Origin: Deltaproteobacteria bacterium
GTDB lineage: Bacteria > Desulfobacterota > Binatia > DP-6
Reading direction: 5' to 3'
DNA: 15,271 nt
Assembly: GCA_005879205.1 (NCBI GenBank)
Contig: VBLD01000007.1
Coordinates: 3,276-18,546, forward strand
The first letter of the stretch is position 1. Every line of letters begins with the position of its first letter. The notes below the pieces were generated by a model, which made no database searches, was not told where the DNA came from, and saw only the letters and a program-made list of their open reading frames with translations. Positions 7,659 to 13,579 of the stretch are shown here, piece by piece. A program made the position numbers and the translations under genes.

Positions 7659-9020
7659 GTGCGGCGCCGCCTCGCGATCCTGCTCGCCGCGCTGGCGGCG
7701 CTGCCCCGGCTCGCGCTCGCTGTCGAGCTGCCGGTGGTGGCGCGCACGCTCGGCAACGGGCTCCGCGTCATCGTGCACGAGGATCACTCCGCACCCGTCG
7801 TCTCGTCCTACGTCTTCTACCACGTCGGCTCGCGCAACGAGGTGCGCGGTGCCACCGGCATCTCGCATCTCTTCGAGCACATGATGTTCAACGGTGGCAA
7901 GAAGTTCGGGCCCGGGATGTTCGACGACCTGATCGAAGGGAACGGCGGCTCCACCAACGGCTACACGACGCGCGACTACACCGCCTACCTGAACAACTTC
8001 CCGCGCGAGGCGCTGCCCGTGGTGCTCGACCTCGAGAGCGACCGGATGGCCAACCTCGCCATCACCAAGCAGAACCTCGAGCAGGAGCGCGGCATCGTCA
8101 GCGAGGAGCGCCGGCTGCGCATCGACAACGAGGTGTGGGGCGTGATGGACGAGGCGCTCTACCTCCACGCCTTCGACCAGAGCTCGTATCGCTGGAACGT
8201 CATCGGCTTCATGTCCGACATCCAGCACATCACGCTCGAGCAGGCGCGCAGCTACTTCCAGACCTACTATGCGCCGAACAACGCCACCCTGGTGCTCGCC
8301 GGCGATGTCGACCCGGCGGCCGCCTTCCGGCTGGTCGAGCGCGACTTCGGTGCGATCCCGCGGCGCCGGCCGCCCCTCCCGGTCGACCCGAGCGAGCCGC
8401 CGCAGGACGGCGAGCGGCGGGTGGTCGTGCGGAAGAATGCGGAGCTGCCGGCGGTCCTGATCGGCTATCATGCCCCGCGCGCCCTCGACGCCGACCGCGC
8501 GCCGCTCGACGTCGCTGAGCGGCTGCTCTCGGGCGGCGAAAGCGCGCGGCTCTACCAGGACCTCGTCCGCAGCCACGAGGTGGCGACCGCCGTCGAGGCG
8601 AACAACACCTGGGGCATCGACCCCGACCTCTTCTGGATCTACGCCCAGGCCCGGCCGAAGAAGACGGCGGCCGCCCTCGAGGCGCGCATCGACGCGGTGA
8701 TGGAGGGCCTGCAGAAGAAGCGCGTGCCGGACGACGAGCTCGCCAAGGCCAAGAGCCAGCTCCGCTCCGAGTACGTCTCGGGCCTGAAGACCGTGAGCGG
8801 CAAGGCGAACAAGCTCGGCTTCTTCGAGACCGTGTTCGGCGACTATCGCGGGCTCTTCCGCCTCGAGGACGCCTGGCGGGCCGTGACCGCCGACGACGTC
8901 CAGCGCGTGGCGCGGACCTATCTGGTCCCCACCCACCGGACGGTCGTCGTGCTCGTGCCGGTGCCGGCGCCCGGCCGGCCGGCGGGCGATCGGGGGCCAC
9001 GTCCCGGGGGTGTGTCGTGA
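7659..9020 (+). CDS. M16 family zinc metallopeptidase, catalytic subunit
   Basis: The 453-residue protein starts with a signal peptide (MRRRLAILLA, hydrophobic core, LALA cleavage region), so it is likely periplasmic. The inverted zinc motif HLFEH is intact (His70, Glu73, His74), and the downstream zinc-ligand glutamate is in ERGIVSEE (Glu149/150). Two M16 domains are visible, including the YYAPNNATLVLAGD segment between them and an R-L-Y-like motif (SARLYQDL) in the second. The family includes mitochondrial-processing-peptidase-like and pitrilysin-like enzymes that degrade peptides. Bacterial examples often pair with an inactive partner, encoded here by the next gene with a GTGA overlap. The start is a GTG without a Shine-Dalgarno. 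Confidence 0.95.
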   Translation: MRRRLAILLAALAALPRLALAVELPVVARTLGNGLRVIVHEDHSAPVVSSYVFYHVGSRNEVRGATGISHLFEHMMFNGGKKFGPGMFDDLIEGNGGSTNGYTTRDYTAYLNNFPREALPVVLDLESDRMANLAITKQNLEQERGIVSEERRLRIDNEVWGVMDEALYLHAFDQSSYRWNVIGFMSDIQHITLEQARSYFQTYYAPNNATLVLAGDVDPAAAFRLVERDFGAIPRRRPPLPVDPSEPPQDGERRVVVRKNAELPAVLIGYHAPRALDADRAPLDVAERLLSGGESARLYQDLVRSHEVATAVEANNTWGIDPDLFWIYAQARPKKTAAALEARIDAVMEGLQKKRVPDDELAKAKSQLRSEYVSGLKTVSGKANKLGFFETVFGDYRGLFRLEDAWRAVTADDVQRVARTYLVPTHRTVVVLVPVPAPGRPAGDRGPRPGGVS

Positions 9021-10388
9021 GGGTGCTCGCGCTGCTGCTCGTCCTCGCCGGCGTCGCCCACGGCGACGAGGAGCTCCGCCTGCCGAAGGTCACGCGCGCG
9101 ATCTTCGACAATGGACTCCACGTGATCGTCGCCGAGTACCACGAGCTGCCGCTGGTCGACTTCCATCTGATCGTCGGTGCGGGGGCGGCCCAGGATCCGC
9201 CGGGCAAGGAGGGCGTGTCGGCGGTGACTGCCAACGCGCTCCGGCGCGGCGCGAGCAAGCTCGGGGCCGAGGAGCTGGCCCGCGCGATCGAGTCGCTCGG
9301 CGGCCGGATCAACACCACGCCGGGCACCGACGGCACCATCGTCACCGCCGAGTTCCTGCGCGACGACTTCGCGGCCGGCCTCGACCTCCTCCGCCAGGTG
9401 GTGCTCGATCCCAAATTCGCGCGCGACGAGGTCCGCCGGGCGCGCGAGGAGCAGGTGGCGAGCATCGTCGCGGGCCTCGAGGACGCGAGCACGGTGGCCG
9501 AGAAGTGCTACGGGATCTTCCTCTACGGGTCGCATCCCTACGGCCGGCCGGTGGAGGGCCGCCGCGCGAGCGTCTCCGACCTCGGCCGCTCCGACGTCAC
9601 CGCGTTCTACGATTCTCGTGCTGGTCGGCGACGTGGCCGCCGCCGACGCGGTGGTGCGGCTGCGAGAGGCATTCGGCGGCTGGCGCGCGCGTCCCGACGC
9701 GATCCCGCTGCGTCCGCTCCCGCCCGAGCCCGCGCCGGCGCGCCGCCTGCTGCTGGTCGACAAGGCCGACGCCACCCAGGCGCAGATCCGCTTCGGCAAC
9801 ACGGCGATCAAGCGGAGCGACCCCGACTACCTGCCGGCGCAGGTGGCCAACACCATCCTCGGCGGCGGCTTCACGTCGAAGCTGATCGAGGAGCTGCGCG
9901 TGAAGCGGAGCCTCACCTACGCCGCCTGGAGCATGTTCGCGGCCCGCTTCGCCGGCGGCGACTTCCGCATCGGCACCTTCAGCAAGAACCCGACGACGGC
10001 CGAGACGCTCGATCTCGCGCTCACCGTCGAGGGCGATTTCCGGAACCATCCGCCCGATCGGAAGGCGCTCGACAAGGCGAAGTCCTATCTCCGGGGGCAG
10101 TTCCCGCTCCGCCTGGAGACGCCCGAAGCGCTCGCCGCCCGGCTCGCCGAGATCGACTTCTACGGGCTGCCGGTCGACGAGCTCGCCACGTTCCGCCGCC
10201 GGGTCGCGGCCGTGACGCCGGCCGACGTCCAGCGCGTCGCCCGGGACCACATGCCGCCGCCGGACCGGGTGGCGATCGTCGTGGTCGGCCAGGGGGCGCA
10301 GGTCCGGGCACCGCTCGAGGCCAAATTCGGCCCGATCGAGACAGTGGCGCCCGATGCGTGCGAAAAGCTGTCGGCCGCAGCGCGCTGA
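9017..10388 (+). pseudogene. M16 peptidase partner subunit, broken by an out-of-frame deletion
   Basis: This gene begins at a GTG overlapping the previous stop (GTGA) with a signal peptide (MRVLALLLVLAGVAHG). The first part (9017 to about 9614) is a normal M16 N-domain but has no HxxEH: the equivalent helix reads EGVSAVTANALRRGA, as in non-catalytic partners. At 9611-9615 the frame changes. FYD is followed directly by ILVLVGDVA in another frame, whereas relatives have about eight more residues between them (compare FQTYYAPNNATLVLAGDV in the neighbour). A loss of about 26 bp explains both the gap and the shift. The C-domain then continues to TGA at 10388, with RSLTYAAWSMFAARFAGGD. The first frame reads on as nonsense towards 10849. 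GTG 9618 is an internal valine of the conserved strand, not a convincing start. Confidence 0.85.
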
Positions 10389-10412
10389 CTCCGCGCGTGA
10401 AGCACGGACGGA

Positions 10413-10843
10413 TTACCCCCCTTCGGGCGGTTCGACGATGCCGTGCTCGCCGGCGCTCCGGTAGTGGTGTGCGACGGCGTCGACGATCCGTTGGGCCGCC
10501 TCGACGGCTTTCTCCGAGGTCGCCTGTCCGTAGAAGGCGTGCGGGTAGCCGCTGGGCAGGCCATTCGGGTACCTCGAGGGGATGTAGTGGAGGGCAGTTC
10601 CGTCAGGCTCCCGACCTGCTTCCCCGCGTGCGTGATCATCTCGACGAGCGAGTGCGTCAGCAGAGCGACCCGTCGACCGCCCACGTAGTACAGAAGCGAT
10701 TTCAACGCCTTCTCCCCGGCCTGCTGCGACAGGAAGCAGGCGGTGTCGTGAAATCCACCCTGGACGTTCCAGCGCGCGGCCTTGAGGTCGTACGCGGCCT
10801 GCTGAAACCACCGAGTCGCTTCAGCCTTGCGCTTCGGCGCCAT
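10413..10843 (-). pseudogene. HEPN-domain protein of a HEPN/MNT pair, frameshifted
   Basis: An ATG at 10843, inside the 3' end of the nucleotidyltransferase gene (23-bp overlap), opens a HEPN domain. It reads RWFQQAAYDLKAARW, then FHDTACFLSQQAGEKALKSLLY, then GRRVALLTHSLVEM, with a possible R-x5-H motif (Arg58, His64). After GSLTEL (near 10600) the frame is lost. The typical HEPN ending, LHYIPSRYPNGLPSGYP then EKAVEAAQRIVDAV, continues in another frame to TAA at 10413. A deletion of one base, or of 3n+1 bases, within about 10591-10612 accounts for this. HEPN proteins paired with MNT nucleotidyltransferases are commonly RNase toxins or substrate-binding partners. Whether the break is real or a sequence error cannot be decided here. 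Confidence 0.8.
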
Positions 10844-11141
10844 AGATGAGCCGCCCCTCTTCGGCGACCATCTCCGCAAACGCGTTTCCGGCGGCGAGCA
10901 TCGCCGAGAACTCCTCCGGCGAGTACACGAGCACGTCGACACCGCCGAGCTCGGCGGGAACCAGCCGTCCCACCTCCCGCATCCGCTCCAAGAACGGCAC
11001 GGCCGTGTCCTTGATGATGACGAGATCGATGTCGCTCAGCTCGTCCTCCTCGCCCCGCGCGTACGACCCGACGAGATAGATCCGCTCGGCCCGGTAGCAT
11101 CGAAGTGCTTCGACGAGCGCCGTGATCTTCGGAGCAGCCAC
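10821..11141 (-). CDS. MNT-type minimal nucleotidyltransferase (HEPN partner, putative antitoxin)
   Basis: The 106-residue protein has the complete minimal nucleotidyltransferase signature: GSYARG (Gly25-Ser26), SDIDLVI with metal-binding Asp37 and Asp39, and VDVLVY with third Asp69. In characterised HEPN/MNT modules the MNT protein neutralises the HEPN toxin, in some cases by adding AMP to it. Here it lies upstream of and overlaps the HEPN gene by 23 bp, the standard operon order for such pairs. The start is GTG 11141 with no good Shine-Dalgarno. A TATAGT box (11156-11151) lies 9 nt before it, so a nearly leaderless transcript is possible. The enzyme itself looks intact although its partner is disrupted. 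Confidence 0.9.
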   Translation of the reverse strand: MAAPKITALVEALRCYRAERIYLVGSYARGEEDELSDIDLVIIKDTAVPFLERMREVGRLVPAELGGVDVLVYSPEEFSAMLAAGNAFAEMVAEEGRLIYGAEAQG

Positions 11142-11150
11142 TCAGGGGCG

Positions 11151-11156
11151 ACTATA
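11151..11156 (-). promoter_or_regulatory. Candidate -10 box for the MNT/HEPN operon
   Basis: The minus strand reads TATAGT (5 of 6 to TATAAT), 9 nt before the GTG at 11141. I do not see a convincing -35 box at the usual distance. Confidence 0.3.
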
Positions 11157-11211
11157 ACACGATGCGCCGCCATTCCACCGGTGCGTGCAACTCGCTAGGG
11201 TCGGAGCGCAG

Positions 11212-11417
11212 ATGGCGCTCGCGTTCGAAGCCCTGGTCACGCTCAGAGGCTCCGGCCGGCCGGTTCTCCGAGCAGCAGGCCGAGGCGCTGGCCGCCGGGT
11301 CACGGAGACACTCGCGACCAAGCAAGACCTGCGCGAGCTGGAGTACGGACTCACGCAGCGCCTCGGTGCGATGTTGACCGTCGCGGCGCGGTCGCGACGC
11401 TGGTCAAGCTCGCCTGA
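11212..11417 (+). pseudogene. CCDC90/DUF1640-like coiled-coil protein remnant, several frameshifts
   Basis: The pieces lie in order but in three frames. An ATG at 11212 has GGAG 6 nt upstream and begins MALAFEALV. FSEQQAEALAA follows from 11264 in a second frame. VTETLATKQDLRELEYGLTQRL and GAMLTVAA follow from 11299 back in the first frame. AVATLVKLA then TGA ends at 11417 in the third frame. Joined, they match the small membrane-anchored coiled-coil proteins of the CCDC90/DUF1640 type: an 'F-D-T ... GF-x-E-x-QAEA', an 'ATKxDLxELE' coiled coil and a C-terminal hydrophobic anchor ending near LVKL. At least three indels are needed, so it is probably not functional. It fills most of the gap between the MNT gene and the DUF1571 gene. 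Confidence 0.7.
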
Positions 11418-11427
11418 CAAGTTCTCG

Positions 11428-12168
11428 CTAGAACCCGTACGCGGGGTTGCCGACGTCGAAATCCCGATCCGTCAGCCCCACGCTGAGGTGGTAGTCCGCC
11501 CAGGTGTAGGTCTCGATCACCGCTCCGCTCCCGTCGAAGGTCTTCACCCTGGTGGGCAGGCAGAGCGTCCGGTGGAGGCAGATCTCCGTCTTCGTCGCTT
11601 CCTCGTCGAACGAGAGACAGTACGACGGCTCGCCGTGGACGTCGGCCTCGATGGATGTCCGCTGTCCGATGGCGTGCTCGGAATCGCCCCTGGCTAGCTC
11701 GAAGCGTTCCCCCACGACCTTCAGCAGGTGGAAGATGCCGGCCTCCCGGATCGAGTGACGGTTGTTCCGCCGGGCGAGCATCCCCTCGGGATCGACCGAG
11801 AGCGTGCCGAACCAGCCCGCGACGCCCGAGCCCTCGTGGACCCGGATCTTGTCGCCGTAGCGCGCGGGACAGTAGATGGTCTCGCGGTTCTTGTAGGGCT
11901 CCACGACCCACTTCAGGTAGAGGCAGTCGGGCTGCTTCCGCTGCTTCAGGACGAAGGTTTCCTCCGGGAGCATCTTCCCGTCCACCTTCTCCTGCTTGGT
12001 CGACGTGCACGTGTAGTCGTCGAGCCTGCCCGCGGCCTCGATTGCCCGTCGGACCAGGCCTTCGACCGTCGGCGCGCCGCTCTCCGCCGAGGAGCGGGCC
12101 GCGCACAGGGCAACCGCGACCACCAGTCGCGGGAGAAGAGGCCGGAGCCCGCCGGCGCCATCCGCCAT
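11428..12168 (-). CDS. Secreted DUF1571 family protein
   Basis: From the ATG at 12168 the product has 246 residues and starts with a signal peptide (PRLVVAVALCAA, then SSAES), so it is likely periplasmic. The mature part follows the DUF1571 pattern: DDYTCTSTKQEKVDGKMLPE, then CLYLKWVVEPYKNRE, then ARYGDKIRVHEG, then LSVDPEGMLARRNNRHSIREAG. The family is uncharacterised; its fold is thought to resemble LolA/LolB-like lipoprotein-handling proteins (recalled, not tested). Six cysteines in the mature part could form disulfides. A TTG at 12207, 10 bp after the DegP stop and behind a GAAGG, would add 13 residues and is a real alternative start. It lies downstream of degP and is probably co-transcribed, which suggests an envelope role. 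Confidence 0.88.
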   Translation of the reverse strand: MADGAGGLRPLLPRLVVAVALCAARSSAESGAPTVEGLVRRAIEAAGRLDDYTCTSTKQEKVDGKMLPEETFVLKQRKQPDCLYLKWVVEPYKNRETIYCPARYGDKIRVHEGSGVAGWFGTLSVDPEGMLARRNNRHSIREAGIFHLLKVVGERFELARGDSEHAIGQRTSIEADVHGEPSYCLSFDEEATKTEICLHRTLCLPTRVKTFDGSGAVIETYTWADYHLSVGLTDRDFDVGNPAYGF

Positions 12169-12217
12169 GGGGCCGCGACCGTATCGCCGCGGCGGCGCCG
12201 CCGTCAACGTGGCCTTC

Positions 12218-13579
12218 TCAGCGGGCGAGCGCGACCGGCACGTTGTACTGGTACCGCCCGCGCCCGATCGACAGGAGCGTGCTGCGGGCGCCGCGGAGCT
12301 CGATCATCTTCTTGCGAAACACGGCGAGCGACTCGACCGGCGCGCCGCCGAGGCCGAGCAACCGATCACCGCGCTGGACGCCGATGCGCGCCAGGGGGCT
12401 GCCGTCACGCACGCGCTTCACCACGAGCCCGTCGTCGCCTTCGCCGACGCCGAGACCGAGGAGACGCCACGCCAGGTCGTCGGCCTGCGCGACGGGGAAG
12501 GCCGCGGCCACCAGCTCCACGTCCCGGTCGCTTCCCTCGCGCCGCCGCGTGACGACGAGCTTGCTGTCTTCGGCGCGGTCCTCGACGCGCTGCTCGAAGT
12601 CGTCGCGCGAGCGGACGTCGCGGCCGTCGACGCGGGTGATGACGTCGCCGCGCGTGAGGTCGGCGCCCGCGGCGGGGCTGCCCGGCTCGATCTCCGCCAC
12701 CACCACGCCGCGGCGCGTGCCGAAGTGCTGCGCGAGCTCGGGCGTCAGCTCCTGGACGACGATCCCGACCCAGGGCTTGTGCACCTCGCCGTAGGAGACG
12801 AGGTCGCGCATGACGCGACGCGCCCGGTCGACGGGAATGGCGAACCCGATCCCGATCGACCCGCCGCTGCGGCTGTAGATCGCCGTGTTGAGACCGATCA
12901 GCTCGCCCTTGATGTTGAGCAGGGGGCCGCCGGAGTTGCCGGGGTTGATCGAGGCGTCGGTCTGGATGAAGTCGCTGTAGGTCTTGTCCTCGCTGTGCAT
13001 CGCGCGGCCGAGCGCGCTGACCACGCCGGTGGTCACCGTGTGCGAGAGGCCGAAGGGGTTGCCGATCGCGATCACGGTCTCGCCGATCATCAGGTCCGAC
13101 GAGGTCCCGATCGTCACGTGCGGCAGCTCGCCGCCGGCCTGGACGCGGAGCACGGCGACGTCCGAATCGCTGTCGGCGCCGACCAGCTTGGCGTCGAACT
13201 CGCGCTCGTCGGCGAGGGTCACGTGGATGCGGCTGGCGCGCAGGATGACGTGCTCGTTGGTCAGGATCGTGCCGTCGGGGGCGACGATGACGCCCGAGCC
13301 GAGGCTGGTCGTCGTAAAGCGACGCGGGCGGGGATCGTAGTAGTCGCGGAAGAACTGGTCGAAGAAGGGATCCTCCGGCGCCGGGAAGGGCGAGGCGCGG
13401 CGCTCCACCACCTGCTCGGTCGAGATGTTCACCACCGCCGGCCCGGCCTTCTCGGCCGCCTGGACGACGAGGCTCCGCCGGACCGGGTCGCTCTCCGGGG
13501 CTGCGGCGGTCGCCGCCGTCGCGACGAGCGCGACCACCGATCCGCCGATCGCTAGGAGCGTCGTCGTCGCCTGCGCCAT
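12218..13579 (-). CDS. degP: DegP/HtrA (Do) periplasmic serine protease
   Basis: The 453-residue protein has an N-terminal hydrophobic export signal, a trypsin-like domain with the full catalytic triad (His110 in TNEHVI, Asp140 in SDSDVAVL, Ser216 in GNSGGP) and two PDZ domains (from about 255 and about 355). The acidic-aromatic stretch PEDPFFDQFFRDYY near residue 70 matches the LA-loop region of Do proteases. It degrades and refolds damaged envelope proteins. The open frame extends far upstream inside rnr, but the ATG at 13579 is preceded by a strong GGAGG-rich Shine-Dalgarno and by nothing domain-like. It overlaps rnr by 28 bp. Confidence 0.96.
   Translation of the reverse strand: MAQATTTLLAIGGSVVALVATAATAAAPESDPVRRSLVVQAAEKAGPAVVNISTEQVVERRASPFPAPEDPFFDQFFRDYYDPRPRRFTTTSLGSGVIVAPDGTILTNEHVILRASRIHVTLADEREFDAKLVGADSDSDVAVLRVQAGGELPHVTIGTSSDLMIGETVIAIGNPFGLSHTVTTGVVSALGRAMHSEDKTYSDFIQTDASINPGNSGGPLLNIKGELIGLNTAIYSRSGGSIGIGFAIPVDRARRVMRDLVSYGEVHKPWVGIVVQELTPELAQHFGTRRGVVVAEIEPGSPAAGADLTRGDVITRVDGRDVRSRDDFEQRVEDRAEDSKLVVTRRREGSDRDVELVAAAFPVAQADDLAWRLLGLGVGEGDDGLVVKRVRDGSPLARIGVQRGDRLLGLGGAPVESLAVFRKKMIELRGARSTLLSIGRGRYQYNVPVALAR

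Noticed and set aside
5981..8518. Plus-strand ORF of 845 residues across ligA and the first M16 gene
   Set aside because: It runs antisense to LigA and then out of frame through the M16 gene, and both of those have full catalytic motifs. The ORF itself has none.
7644..8936. Minus-strand ORF of 430 residues antisense to the M16 gene
   Set aside because: It mirrors the codon bias of the M16 gene. No signal peptide or motif is visible.
9618..10388. Independent gene starting at GTG 9618 for the M16 C-domain
   Set aside because: The GTG is a valine inside the conserved strand ILVLVGDV, and the codons before it are still homologous. It is better read as the second half of a frameshifted gene.
10413..10433. 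C-rich/G-rich mini hairpin at the HEPN 3' end as a terminator
   Set aside because: The stem is short and mismatched, lies inside the coding end and lacks a T-tract.
11421..11434. Short inverted repeat (GTTCT/AGAAC) as a terminator between convergent genes
   Set aside because: The stem is only 5 bp with no T-tract and overlaps the DUF1571 stop. It is too weak to call.
12167..13555. Plus-strand ORF of 462 residues antisense to degP
   Set aside because: It is Asp/Val/Arg-rich shadow sequence. The minus strand has the intact HtrA triad and PDZ domains.
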